NCBI GenBank assembly: GCA_030765535.1
Contig: JAVCCH010000086.1
Location: forward strand, 1-64,000
DNA: 64,000 nt
Direction of reading: 5' to 3'
Source of the DNA: Candidatus Tenebribacter davisii
Lineage (GTDB): Bacteria; Cloacimonadota; Cloacimonadia; Cloacimonadales; TCS61
How positions within the stretch are numbered: position 1 is the first letter of the stretch; every line of letters starts with the position of its first letter. Below the pieces are notes generated by a model. It was not told the DNA's origin and searched no databases. It saw only the letters and a program-made list of their open reading frames with translations. Of the stretch, positions 28,748-40,900 are shown piece by piece. The translations under genes were made by a program, and so were the position numbers.

Positions 28748-30781
28748 TCAATATTCTAAGCTATTATCTTGTGTTTCAGCAGGATTAAAAGTATGTAAAC
28801 CTTTGACAACGAAATAAATTATTATTACAGCAGGTATTATAACCCAATATGCTATATTTCCATCTTTAACAATAAAATCGAGAAATTTAAATTTATCTGA
28901 ATAATTGGTTATAAGAATAGCTAACGAGTTTTGCATGATATGAGCTAAGATAGGTACATATAAGCTCTTGGTCTTCCAGGCTAAATAACCTAACCAGATA
29001 CCTAATAAAGATACTGGTAAAAAGCGAAACGGATCAAGATGGAAAACACCAAATAAAACAGCTGTAAAAATTATTCCATGCCAAAATCCACTCTTTTTCA
29101 AAGAACTTAGGATGAAACCTCTAAACATAACCTCTTCACAGATACCAGGCAAAATTCCAACTACAAAAATTATCAGCCATATACTATTTTGATCGGTTGA
29201 TAATAGACTCTGCAAATTTTCCAGATATGTATCAGAAAGAGGAAAGATCAAATTAATTATTTGACCTACAATACCGGCTAATAACAGAAATGGAAGTGCA
29301 GCAATTATAACCAGCAGGAAATTCATTGGATTTGTATAATTTAATCTCAATGTTTTTTTAATATCTGTCTTTGAAAAACGTAAAATTACAATAACAGGTA
29401 ATAAAATAAGCAATACTTCAGTTTTTACCAATCCTCTCATCAAGTCTTGTATCTGCCATCTTTCGCCAATATAATAAAGAGCTAATATCATAATAACAAA
29501 ATAGACAAGAACGAACTGTAAATTTAGAATATTCTTCTTATTTTTACCCCAGAATTTCAAAGATTTTTCTTCTGCAGTTCTAAATAAGACATTTTCGCTA
29601 TGGAACAACTTAATTGAAATGTAAACTGTTACAACATCAAGTACAAGAGTAGATCCTATAACTATGAACAGATAACTTAATTGATAGTTATTCAGCATTA
29701 TATCACGCATTAACAAAGAAAAATTAACAATCGGAATTAATGAAAATCCCAGATTCAGTTCAAAACCCGGTAAAAAACTAACCATTGAAAGCATGATAGC
29801 TCCAAACAGCAAAGGCATTTGATAACTTTGAGCTTCCTTGATATTCCTGGAATAAGTTGAAATTGAAAGAAGAATAGCAGAGAAAAAAGTTATTAGCGGG
29901 ATCATCAGAAGCAGGATAAGTGCAAAGTTCCCAATTGGCAACTGGAAGTTTCCCATGGTCTGCCCCATCTGCATAAAGATATGGCGAAATGCAATGTACA
30001 TACTTAATAAGTTAAGTAATACAGTAATGATAGAAATAGTAATTATCGTAAGATATTTACCAATAACCAATTCGTTCCTTTTAGCTGCACTAACCAAGAT
30101 CGTTTCAAGTGTACCCCTTTCTTTTTCACCGGCAATAAGATCTGAAGCAATTACTGAAGCACCACTTATAGTTAATATAATTAACAAATAAGGTAAAAAT
30201 TTTCCAACAATAAAACCAACCATTTGTTCAGGTGGTGCAATGTTTTCTTTTTTGATCTCAACAGCATTCAATATCTCACTGTTAATTTTAATTTTATCCA
30301 GTCTCTTGCTTATCAGCACTTCTTCCAGATCACGTAAATTATCTCTGATCTTTCTATATGCCATGGAACTCTTCTCGGAAGTTTCATCATAAAAACAAGT
30401 AAGATTAAGTATTGTATAACCGGTTGATGATAAACTATCTTCAACAGTAATTAGAGCTTCTATTGATTTATCTTTTAGAAGGTCAAGATATGTGTCTTCA
30501 TTATAAACAATAGCTTCATCCATAATTTGAAGTGTCTCTATTTCAGATAGTGATCCCCTTATCTCACGTGATATCTCATTTTGTGACATATCATTAAGAT
30601 ATATAACTATTTCCTGTTGTTCCAGTTTGATTTCCTGACGTGATGTCATAGATGTTAAACCGATCATTAATAACGGATATAGTATAATTGGAAGAACAAA
30701 TGATGTTATAATTGTTCTTTTATCTCTAAGAAGATCCAGCATCTCTTTTTTGTAAATTACAATTATTTTTTTAATATTCAT
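28748..30781 (-). CDS. NatB-like ABC-2 permease fused to a CPBP intramembrane protease
   Basis: N-terminal ABC-2 permease (GEKERGTLETILVSAAKRNELVIGKYLT); C-terminal EEVMFRGF, FGVFHLDP, HIMQN motifs of CPBP proteases. Confidence 0.88.
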   Translation of the reverse strand: MNIKKIIVIYKKEMLDLLRDKRTIITSFVLPIILYPLLMIGLTSMTSRQEIKLEQQEIVIYLNDMSQNEISREIRGSLSEIETLQIMDEAIVYNEDTYLDLLKDKSIEALITVEDSLSSTGYTILNLTCFYDETSEKSSMAYRKIRDNLRDLEEVLISKRLDKIKINSEILNAVEIKKENIAPPEQMVGFIVGKFLPYLLIILTISGASVIASDLIAGEKERGTLETILVSAAKRNELVIGKYLTIITISIITVLLNLLSMYIAFRHIFMQMGQTMGNFQLPIGNFALILLLMIPLITFFSAILLSISTYSRNIKEAQSYQMPLLFGAIMLSMVSFLPGFELNLGFSLIPIVNFSLLMRDIMLNNYQLSYLFIVIGSTLVLDVVTVYISIKLFHSENVLFRTAEEKSLKFWGKNKKNILNLQFVLVYFVIMILALYYIGERWQIQDLMRGLVKTEVLLILLPVIVILRFSKTDIKKTLRLNYTNPMNFLLVIIAALPFLLLAGIVGQIINLIFPLSDTYLENLQSLLSTDQNSIWLIIFVVGILPGICEEVMFRGFILSSLKKSGFWHGIIFTAVLFGVFHLDPFRFLPVSLLGIWLGYLAWKTKSLYVPILAHIMQNSLAILITNYSDKFKFLDFIVKDGNIAYWVIIPAVIIIYFVVKGLHTFNPAETQDNSLEY

Positions 30782-31527
30782 GCATCTTCCTTCACAACAT
30801 TGTTAACATAGTGAATGAAGATGTCATCAAGGTCGTGTAATCCTGTATTTTCAATGAATTCTTCCCAGCTTCCTTGAGCTAATACTTTTCCCTGGTGGAT
30901 CATGACAATTTTATCAGCAATACGTTCTGCTTCCCGCATTATATGAGTGGAGAATAGTACACATTTACCATCCTCTTTACATTTATGAATAAAAGAAATT
31001 ATATTCTTAGCAGTAAGGATATCAAGTCCGGCTGTTGGTTCATCAAAGATCATTATGGGAGGATCATGAATAATTGAACGGACAATAGAAACCTTTTGCT
31101 TCATTCCAGTAGAGAGAAAATCAATTTTTTTATCCAGAAAATCATGCATGTCTAGAAGGTCAGCCATCTTGTTGATCCTATCGTGTATCTTATTTTCAGG
31201 AACATCATACAATCTGGCAAAATATGTAATCGTCTCTCGTGCTGTAAGCCTGGCATAAAGTCCCGTATCTCCTGAAAGGAAACCTAGATTTGCTCTCACA
31301 TTCTGAGGATCTTTTTTTAAATCATAACCTTCCAGTGTTGCTGTTCCGCTGGATGGCTGTAATATAGTAGAAAGCATTCGCATCGTCGTAGTCTTTCCAG
31401 CTCCATTAACACCTAATAACACTACAATTTCACCTTTATCTGCTGTGAATGAAAGGTTATTTACGGCATACAACTCTTCCCCATTTTGTTGACGGAATAC
31501 TTTTGAGAGATTATTTACGGTTATCAT
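30778..31527 (-). CDS. ABC transporter ATP-binding protein (NatA-like)
   Basis: GVNGAGKTTTMRML, LSTGMKQKVSIVRSIIHDPPIMIFDEPTAGLD. Confidence 0.95.
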   Translation of the reverse strand: MITVNNLSKVFRQQNGEELYAVNNLSFTADKGEIVVLLGVNGAGKTTTMRMLSTILQPSSGTATLEGYDLKKDPQNVRANLGFLSGDTGLYARLTARETITYFARLYDVPENKIHDRINKMADLLDMHDFLDKKIDFLSTGMKQKVSIVRSIIHDPPIMIFDEPTAGLDILTAKNIISFIHKCKEDGKCVLFSTHIMREAERIADKIVMIHQGKVLAQGSWEEFIENTGLHDLDDIFIHYVNNVVKEDA

Positions 31528-31545
31528 TTATCCTCTTAATTGTAT

Positions 31546-31580
31546 TAAAAAAGGTAGAGGTAGTTTTCCTACCTCTACCT
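31546..31580 (-). terminator. Terminator of the M42 peptidase gene
   Basis: Minus strand AGGTAGAGGTAG-gaaaa-CTACCTCTACCT-TTTTTAATA. Confidence 0.8.
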
Positions 31581-31592
31581 GAAATTAATAAT

Positions 31593-32648
31593 TTATACTT
31601 TTGGAATAAAATCAGTTTTATCGTTGATCAAGCAGACAAATTCTGTAAGAAGTTTTATTGCTCCATCAAGATCTTTAAATGAGATCACTTCATTTGGAGT
31701 GTGCATATATCTATTGGGAATACTGATGAGCCCTGTCGCTACACCGGCTCTATTAACCTGAATTGCATTTGCATCAGTGCCGGTTCCGCGTGGAGCGGCT
31801 TCAATCTGATATTTAATTTTAGCATTATCCCCTGCTTTTTTGAGAAGCTCAAATACTTTTGGATTTATATTTGCACCAACTGAAATAACCGGTCCTTTTT
31901 CTAAGGATATATCACCTAACTGTCCTTTATTCATTCCCGGATAATCAGTTGCATGTGTCACGTCTATAGCTACGCCAACATGAGGATCAATGCCGAATGC
32001 ACTTGTTCTGGCTCCACGAAGTCCAACTTCTTCCTGAACTGAAGAGACGGAATATATGTTTGCAGTAATTTTTTTTCCTGCAAGTTCTTTAAGAATACAT
32101 CCCACAATGTAAACTCCAGCTTTATTATCAGTAGCTTTAGTTGTGATCACACTTCCAGATAATATTTCCAAGCCAGGTGAATAAGTTATATGATCACCAA
32201 TCGCAACTTTTTTCTCAGCTGCTTTTTTATCTTTTGCGCCAATATCTATCCAGAGGTCAGACATTTTTGGAGTACTCTTTCTATCTTCAGGGCTCATCAA
32301 ATGAATTGGCTTTCTTCCAATGATTCCACGAACAACTTTTTTATTATGATAAATATTTACGCGAATACCTGGCAACAAAGTTGCATCTACACCACCAATA
32401 GCAACAAATCTGACAAATCCGGTATCTTCAATATAATTAACCATTAAACCGACCTCATCAGCATGACCGGACAACATGATGCGAAGTTTTCCTGTTCCTT
32501 TTTTAAGGGCTATAACATTACCATGCACATCAGTTTTAATTTCATCAGCATATTCTTTTACAAAATTCCTGTACACTTCCTGTGCCGGTTGTTCAAATCC
32601 CGATGGACTTGGAGCTGTAACTAGATCTTCAAAGAATTTTTTTTCCAT
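31593..32648 (-). CDS. M42 family metallopeptidase
   Basis: LSGHADEVGLMVNYI, ATDNKAGVYIV, SVQEEVGLRGARTSAF, PRGTGTDANAIQV. Confidence 0.93.
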   Translation of the reverse strand: MEKKFFEDLVTAPSPSGFEQPAQEVYRNFVKEYADEIKTDVHGNVIALKKGTGKLRIMLSGHADEVGLMVNYIEDTGFVRFVAIGGVDATLLPGIRVNIYHNKKVVRGIIGRKPIHLMSPEDRKSTPKMSDLWIDIGAKDKKAAEKKVAIGDHITYSPGLEILSGSVITTKATDNKAGVYIVGCILKELAGKKITANIYSVSSVQEEVGLRGARTSAFGIDPHVGVAIDVTHATDYPGMNKGQLGDISLEKGPVISVGANINPKVFELLKKAGDNAKIKYQIEAAPRGTGTDANAIQVNRAGVATGLISIPNRYMHTPNEVISFKDLDGAIKLLTEFVCLINDKTDFIPKV

Positions 32649-32671
32649 CTTTCTCTCCTATATATATTTAT

Positions 32672-33073
32672 TTAACAATTATTTGCTCTACCCGATGCAA
32701 AAGGGTTAATATTTTTTTTAACTTGTTTAACAGGTTTTTCAATAGGGATCAAACAAAGAAACTTAAGTGTTGTATCACCCGTATTTTTATAGTTGTGTTT
32801 CATATGCGGATCAACATATATTACATCACCTGGTTTAAATGGCAATTCTCCATCTTCTGTAACCAGAACTCCAGTACCTTCAACAATGAAATTTTCATGT
32901 TCCCAGCTGTGTGAATGATATGGTGTAAATCCTCCTGGTACAACTTCAAACATTCGCATTGCAAAATTTGGTGCTTTATCCTTATCCGAGATAAGCCAAC
33001 GTATATTTGCACCTTTTGCTCCTTCCATAGTTACTTTTTCTAATTGAACTTTTTTATATGATATAAGTTTCAT
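32672..33073 (-). CDS. Cupin-domain protein
   Basis: GFTPYHSHSWEHENFIVEGTGVLV...KPGDVIYVDPHMKHNYKNTG. Confidence 0.9.
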   Translation of the reverse strand: MKLISYKKVQLEKVTMEGAKGANIRWLISDKDKAPNFAMRMFEVVPGGFTPYHSHSWEHENFIVEGTGVLVTEDGELPFKPGDVIYVDPHMKHNYKNTGDTTLKFLCLIPIEKPVKQVKKNINPFASGRANNC

Positions 33074-33084
33074 AACTCCTCCAA

Positions 33085-33119
33085 TAAAAATGAGGTATCC
33101 TTTTTATCCAGACACCTCA
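33085..33119 (-). terminator. Terminator after the nifU-C gene
   Basis: Minus strand TGAGGTGTC ... GATACCTCA followed by TTTTTATT. Confidence 0.7.
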
Positions 33120-33142
33120 CTTTCTATAATTCTGTTTCAAAC

Positions 33143-33370
33143 CTATACTGAAATTACTTCTTTTACTTCAGGTATTTCTTCTTTCAGAACTCTCTCGATA
33201 CCTGCTTTAAGTGTAAGTGTTGCCATTGGGCAATTTCCACAAGCACCTTTCAATTTTACTTCTATAACATTATCAGCAGTTATATTAACAAGTTCACAAT
33301 CTCCGCCATCAGCCTGCAGCGAAGGTCTAACTTTATCTAGAACTTCCTGTACCTTTATTTTATCCAGCAT
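33143..33370 (-). CDS. NifU C-terminal-domain Fe-S scaffold protein
   Basis: [15 protein letters not shown]...[24 protein letters not shown]. Confidence 0.95.
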   Translation of the reverse strand: MLDKIKVQEVLDKVRPSLQADGGDCELVNITADNVIEVKLKGACGNCPMATLTLKAGIERVLKEEIPEVKEVISV

Positions 33371-33544
33371 TCTTCCTCCATTTATTTTTATACCTTAAAT
33401 ATATTAACTAAAAATTAGTAAAGTTAAAATTATAATTTTTTTTAATTTGTTATTATATTAATCTAATATAAATTTCCTTGACTTCAAAACCCTATTTTTA
33501 AGCCTTGCTTCTAAATTATTCATTAAAGAAAAAAGGAGAGAAAG

Positions 33545-34858
33545 ATGAAAAAGAAAGTCATCATTATGGGTGCTGCAGGGCGTGATTTCCATAACTTCAA
33601 CTGTTATTACAGAGACAATGCAAATTACGATGTTGTTGCTTTTACAGCAACACAAATCCCTGATATCGATGGAAGAAAATATCCAGCTGAATTAGCTGGT
33701 GAATTATATCCAGAAGGTATCCCTATCTTCGCAGAAAATGAAATAGTGAACCTGATAAATAAACACAACGTAGAAGAAGTTGTGTTTGCTTACAGTGATG
33801 TTCCTCATGAAAGAGTTATGAATAATGCTTCATTAGTTAATGCTGCTGGAGCTGATTTCAAACTTATCGGATTGAAGAATTCTACTGTAAAAACAACTAA
33901 ACCACTTATAACAGTATGCGCTACCAGAACTGGCTGCGGAAAAAGTCAAACAACACGTGCGGTTGTGAAAGCTCTTAAAGCAAAAGGACTGAAAGTAGCT
34001 TCTATCCGTCATCCAATGCCATATGGCGACCTTGTTAAACAAAAAGTTCAAAGATTTGCTGCTCTTGAAGATCTGGTAAAACATGAATGTACAATAGAAG
34101 AAATGGAAGAATACGAACCACATATAATTATGGGTAGTATTATCTATTCTGGTGTAGATTACGAAGCAATAGTTCGTGAAGCTGAAAAAGAAGCTGATGT
34201 AATTATTTGGGATGGCGGGAATAATGACACACCATTCTACGTTTCAGACAAAATGATAAACATCGTTGTTGTAGATCCACACAGACCTGATCATGAAAGA
34301 ACTTACTATCCTGGCGAAACTAATGTCATCAATGCTGATGTTATTGTGATCAATAAGATCGATTCAGCTGATCCGGAAGGAATTCAGATCGTGAGAGATA
34401 ATGTTCGAGAACTCAATCCTAATGCTATCGTTATTGATGGTGCTTCACCTGTAAGCATTGATAAGCCTGAACTTGTGAAAGGTGCTGATGTTCTTATCGT
34501 TGAAGATGGTCCTACTCTTACTCATGGTGAGATGAAGTATGGCGCAGGTGTTGTAGCTGCTGAAAAATACGGTGCTGCTGACCTTGTTGATCCTCGTCCT
34601 TTCGCTGTTGGTTCTATCAAAGAAACATTTGAGAAATATCCTGAGATAGGTATTCTCCTGCCAGCAATGGGCTATGGCGAACAGCAGATCAAAGATCTTG
34701 AAACTACAATTAATAATACAGAATGTGACGCTGTTGTTATAGCAACTCCTATCGATCTTAGAAGGATCGTTAAGATCAATAAACCTTCAGTTCAGGTAAC
34801 TTATGAGCTACAGGAAATTGGACATACAACAATAGCTGACGTTCTTAAAGATTTCTAA
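33545..34858 (+). CDS. Cyclic 2,3-diphosphoglycerate synthetase-like P-loop protein (COG2403-type predicted GTPase)
   Basis: MKKKVIIMGAAGRDFHNFNCYYRDN...TRTGCGKSQTTRAVVKALKAKGLKVASIRHPMPYGDL. Confidence 0.85.
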   Translation: MKKKVIIMGAAGRDFHNFNCYYRDNANYDVVAFTATQIPDIDGRKYPAELAGELYPEGIPIFAENEIVNLINKHNVEEVVFAYSDVPHERVMNNASLVNAAGADFKLIGLKNSTVKTTKPLITVCATRTGCGKSQTTRAVVKALKAKGLKVASIRHPMPYGDLVKQKVQRFAALEDLVKHECTIEEMEEYEPHIIMGSIIYSGVDYEAIVREAEKEADVIIWDGGNNDTPFYVSDKMINIVVVDPHRPDHERTYYPGETNVINADVIVINKIDSADPEGIQIVRDNVRELNPNAIVIDGASPVSIDKPELVKGADVLIVEDGPTLTHGEMKYGAGVVAAEKYGAADLVDPRPFAVGSIKETFEKYPEIGILLPAMGYGEQQIKDLETTINNTECDAVVIATPIDLRRIVKINKPSVQVTYELQEIGHTTIADVLKDF

Positions 34859-34880
34859 ATAAAATATTAATCTAAAACAA

Positions 34881-34911
34881 AAAGGGCAGAATTAAATTCT
34901 GCCCTTTTTTT
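34881..34911. terminator. Strong terminator between convergent genes
   Basis: AAAGGGCAGAAT-taa-ATTCTGCCCTTT-TTTT. Confidence 0.92.
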
Positions 34912-34968
34912 CATCTTATTATCACTCTAATAGATAGAGAGCAATAAGCACTCTTTCAAATGTTTCTC

Positions 34969-37900
34969 TTATTTCAAAAGTAACATTTTTTTAGTTTCAG
35001 TTTTACTATCAGTTATTAGCCTATAGAAATATACTCCTGAGCTGCAATTGTCAGCATTCCATAAATAATTATGAGTGCCGGAATTGAAGCGTTGAGTTTC
35101 AACTATTTGCCCTTTCATATTGAATATGGTCAATACACCCGTTTCATTTTCACTGATATCTAACAAGATACAAGTATCAGGATTAAATGGATTAGGACGA
35201 TTCTGGTAAAGTTTAGAAACTAATGGTGTTAAAACTATACCGGAATCAAGAACATTTTCTACAACTACATTCCATGCATAATATATTGCATCCCTAGATT
35301 CACCTTCTCCAAAGTTATCAGTAACATTAAGCGTTATTTCATATTCTCCAGCAGAGTTTTCATCAGTAATGAAATCGTAAGTAGCTTCTATTGATTGTTC
35401 TACTCCATCTATCTGCCAGCTATATTCAAGGTCATTTCCATCCGGGTCAAAAGCATCAACAGAGAAATTGATAATCTCACCCTCATCTATAATTATAGTA
35501 CCTACATCAGGAACTAATTCATTTACGACAACACTCTGATCTGAATCAATTACGATCAATTCCCATTCCTGAGATACACTTGCTCTGCTTTCTTCTTTAT
35601 TCATAGCAGATTCAACTGATTTATCAATTTTGGAAACTTTTCCTTCTCTTTCTGAAATTCCATCATCAACAATGCACTTAATTAAGTATGTACCTGCTGA
35701 GTAATAATCAGATTCATAAGTATAAGTACTAACAGTTTGATCAACTTGCATGATATCATCAACGAACCACTGGTAAGCCAGTATTTCAGAATCAATATCT
35801 GTTGCAATTACCAAGAATGTCTGCATCTCGGTTTCATTGATCGTAATAGATGATGCAGAAGGATCAAATTCAATGATTACTGGAGCATCATTTACGTTAT
35901 TTACTGTAACTCTTACTTCATCAGTAACTGATGCCATGCTATCATCTGTTGCTGTAAATATGATATCTTCGAAACCGAACCAATCAGCATCAGGTGTTAA
36001 TGTAACGATTCCTTCATAAACACTTACATCGATATTGGAATTACCAGTATAAGTGAAGGTAAGGAAATCACCATATGCAAGATCTTCATCATCAAATACA
36101 TTATTCAGATCTATTGAAGAATCTGTTGTATCTTCATCAAATGAGAAATCTACAATTGGATATTGAACAAATGGTACTGCATTAGCGTTAGGATAGCCGG
36201 CTGCAGCTCCGCAATAAGCCCAAACTGACTGCCATGTATCATCGCTATTCCCACTTTCATGGATGTAAACTACCATTGGTCCTTCTTTATTCATAGATTT
36301 CATATTTGCCATTTCATCAGAAGATGATGAACCGTCGATAATTACTGCAGCCATTCTGTAATCATATTCAACAAATCCATTAGGAACTTGAAGCATTACT
36401 GATGCATTATTTTCAACTGGAGGATCATAGAGGTATACATTAGCAACTGCCTGCCAGTTTTGTGCTGCTGTTGTATCAGCATCACTTTCAACAACGTAGT
36501 AATCTATACTAGGCATTTCTGCTTCATTATGGAAAGGATCATTAACTGATAATTCATAATCAATATAGATCCATCCACCTTCATCTCCCGGTACGTCATA
36601 TGCAGTTGTATTTGTAGGAGGTTCAATTGTTGGATATAGAATTTCTATAGGATCTGAGTAACTATGATTTTCAAATGGATACATTCCATATGCTTCTATT
36701 ACAAGATCACTCATGATTTCAAATGAAATACAGTTATCATAAACCTGATATCCATATGTTTGGTAAGGTTCATTAGGCAAAGTAACATCATCTGGATAAT
36801 TTGACAGGAAGTGAATTACATTTGAATAATCACAATCAAGCATTCCAGCGTCATCTAAAGCTGCAACATTAACACTGAAATATGTCCCATATTCTGGTGA
36901 TTCCGGTGTAGTTGTAATATCGAACCCTGTAGCAATGATGTCAACTTCAACCGGTACTATAGGATCAATATCAGTTTCAATATTGCCGGGAACATCTGTT
37001 GCGATCGTATAGAATTCATAAAGACCTTCTGCACATATAAATGAACTTGCCTCAAGACAATAGCTGAATGTACCGTCTTCATTGCCTGTGACATCTGTAT
37101 CTGCTAGAATGAATCCTAAGCCGTCATGATTTACATAAAGTTCAACTTGTTGAATACCATTGTAATCATAAGCTTCCCACTCGACTTCTATACAAGCAAT
37201 AGCAGTGTTATACATTGCTGATGTAACTTCAGAAAGTGGATTTTCTGTATCTATACCGAAAACATCCGCTTCTTCATATGGAACCATTACATTCTCTGCC
37301 GGATAATCTTCAGCACCTTCAATATGTACATCAATATCAGGAAGTGTAACACCTGCATCTGCAACGTCATAGTAAGCTATGTATGTGTCAGTGTATAACC
37401 ACTCACCATGATTTAGAATTATCGTTGTACCAGGATCCTCATTAGGGAATGTTATTACAGGATCTGCAATTCCAGTCATCATCATGGATCCGCTAAATCC
37501 TATTTCTAAAGTAAACATACTTGTTCCAACATCTGCATCAGTTATTAACAATGGACTTGCAATTAACGAAACAACAGTTGGATTCTCTGTATCTATACTG
37601 AAGACATCTGCAACATCATAAGGGATCTGGATGTTCAAAGCAGGATAGTCTGTAGCTCCCTCAACATGTACATCTATATTCCAAATTGTCACACCGGCAT
37701 CATATACATCATAATAAGCCATGTATGAATCCGTATCAATCCAACTACCTTCACTAAATACAATTGTACTAGATGGGTCTTCAACCGGGAAGGTAATTAA
37801 AGGATCTGACATTACTCTACTATCCGGATACATATTCTCGTTGTAATTAATGGTTAGAGTAAACATATCAGGACCTTCATCGGAATCTGTGATCAATAGA

Positions 37901-40900
37901 GGATCAGCTACTACAGAAATAACATAAGGATTTTCTGTATCTATATCAAAGACATCTGCTTCATCATATGGATCCTGCGGATTACCATCAGGAAAGTCTG
38001 CAGCACCATCGACATGCACATCAATGCCCATTACTGTTTCATTTACATCAACAACAGTATAAACAGCTTCATAAGTATCATGAGTTGTTTCATAAACTAA
38101 CCAATCACCACTTATAAAAGTTATTGTATTTAGAGGATCTTCGTTAGGGAATGTAAGCACAGGATCAGCAGTTCCGTCTTTTAGCATAAGTTCGCTGAAT
38201 TCCACTTCAATAGTAAATTGTCCAACTCCAACATCATCGTCTGAAATTAATTCAGGATATGCAGTTAAACTAACTACAGTAGGATTTGCTGTATCTATGC
38301 TGAAGACAATTTCTTCTTCATAAGGAACTTGAATATTCCCTGCAGGATCATCTAAAGCTCCCTCTACAAGAACATCTATATCCTGACCTACTTCATTTAC
38401 ATCTGCAACATCATAATGAGCTACATATGTGTCTATATCAAACCATACACCATAATTAAATGTCAGCGTACTATTTGGTGTAAGTGAAATTACCGGGTCA
38501 GCAGTTGTATCTGTTAACATATCTTCACTATAATCTACAGTTAATGTAAACATATCAATACCAACAGTAGCATCTGTAATCAAGACAGGATCTGGTGTTA
38601 AGCCGGTAACCCATGGATTCTCCGTATCGATACTTGCAACATCAGCAAACCAAGTTGGATTTGGATCTTGTAAATTCCCTGCTGGATAGTCGGTACCGCC
38701 ACTTACCCCTACAGTAAGGTTCAATTCAGTAGTATTAAGATCAACAACATCGTAATGCCATACATATGTATGTGTATCTGTCCATCCACCAGATATTAAT
38801 AGTGCAGTACTGAACAAATTCCTTTCAGGAAGAACGATCTCAGGATCACTCCTGGTAGGTGCAGTCATATCTTCACTAAAAACTGCTGTAAGTGTAAAGG
38901 TATCACTACCGACATCTGAGTCAGTAATAAGATACGGATCAGCTGTTAATGAAAGAACAATTGGATTCTCAGTATCAATATCAAACGCATCTGCTTCATC
39001 AAATACAACCTGAGCATTTCCAGCTCTGTCATCTAAAGCACCTTCTACATGTACATCAATATCCAGAACTGTCTCACCTACATCTATAATGTCGTAGGTC
39101 AATACAAAATTAAATGCATCTGTCCACAAAGGAACGGGATCAATTAACGTTGCAGAAACAACAGGATCAAATTCAATAGTAGGATTTACACCCATATCCA
39201 TCTCTTCGTCATACTCCAAGGATACAGTGAATAAACCTCCTGCATCAACATCTGTAATAAACAAATCTGAAAGTGTCATATTAACCACTGCCGGATTTTC
39301 TGTATCTATACTTACTACATCTTCTTCCATATAGTAAATCTGAACATTTCCAGCTGGATCATCGGTAAATCCTGAAACGTATATATCAATATCCAGTTCA
39401 GTAGTGTTAATATCAACAACATCATAATGCGCTACATATGTTTGCGGATTTGGCCATTCATCGTATGATAAAGTTATAGTACTGAACAAATACCGTTCAA
39501 GACAACCGATCTCAGGATTACTCCTGGCTAATGGGTACATATCTTCACTAAATACAACCGTAAATGTAAATTTATCTACACCAACATCTGCATCAGTAAT
39601 AAGAGCCGGATTGGCTGTTAATGAAACAACGGTTGGATTCTCAGTATCTATACTGAAAACATCCACCTCATCATAAGGAACTTGGTCATTCCCCGCTGGA
39701 TCATCTAGCGCACCCTCAACATGTACATCAATACCTACTATATCTACTCCGTCATCGCTTACATCATATGTCATCTCGAACACTGTATTGCTAAGCCATA
39801 CTGGTGTTGGATTTGATAAGGTTGATGGTACAAGAGGATCAAATACAATAGTAGGATTTACGGTCATATCCATAACTTCAGAATATTCAACTTGAACAGA
39901 AAAGTTTCCTGCTCCTGCATCGGAATCTGAGATTAGAATCATTGATGGTGTAATAGAAACTACGGTAGGATTTTCTGTATCTATACTGAATACATCCACC
40001 TCATCATAAGGATCTTGAGGATTTCCCGTACAAGCTTCTACAGCACCCTGGACATGAACATCAACAAAGGGTACAGTTTCATCTACATCTATAACATCAT
40101 AATAAGCAACGTAAATGTCATAGCAATAATAACAATCTGCTCCTTCACTCTGCTCCTCACCTCTATTTTCGGCTTGTTGTTGGGAATACCACTCACCATA
40201 ACTGAATGATATTGTATTCAATGGATTCTCAACTGGGAATGTAATATCCGGATCTATGTTTTCATTCATACATTTATCGTAAACAACAGTTAGAGTAAAC
40301 ATATCATCTCCAACAGTTGCATCTGTAATTTCTACAGGATCTGGCCATAACTCAACAACTTCCGGACCATCAGTATTTATGTCGAAACCTTCTTCTTCAG
40401 TAAATGGAATTTGAGTATTTCCGGCCGGATCATCTATAGCGTCAGTTATCGTATAACCAACACAATTTTCAATAACATCATTATCTATAACATCGTATGT
40501 CATCACAAATGTATCAGAATCTGTCCATAATGGAACAGGATTTATTAAAGTTGTAGATACATCAGGATCAAATACAATAGTTGGATATACAGTCATATTC
40601 ATATTCTCGCTGTAATCCACTGTTAATGTGAATGTGGTGACAAGAGCGTTAATAGAACCTGGATTCGCTGTTACTCCGGTAACCCATGGATTCTCTGTAT
40701 CAACACTTACACAATCTTCTTCCATATAAGGAATCAGATAATTCCCAGCTGGATAATCGGTACCACCTGAAAGATAGATAGTGATATTAAGTTCAGTAGT
40801 ATTTTCATCTGATACATCATAATGCCAAACTTTTGTATATGAATTTGTCCATTCGCTATATATTAAGGTTATAGTATCGAACAGATATCTTTCCTCAAGA

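Noticed and set aside
31593-33370. M42 peptidase, cupin and NifU-C genes as a single functional system
   Set aside because: A clear terminator separates the NifU-C gene from the cupin gene, and the families have no obvious functional link.
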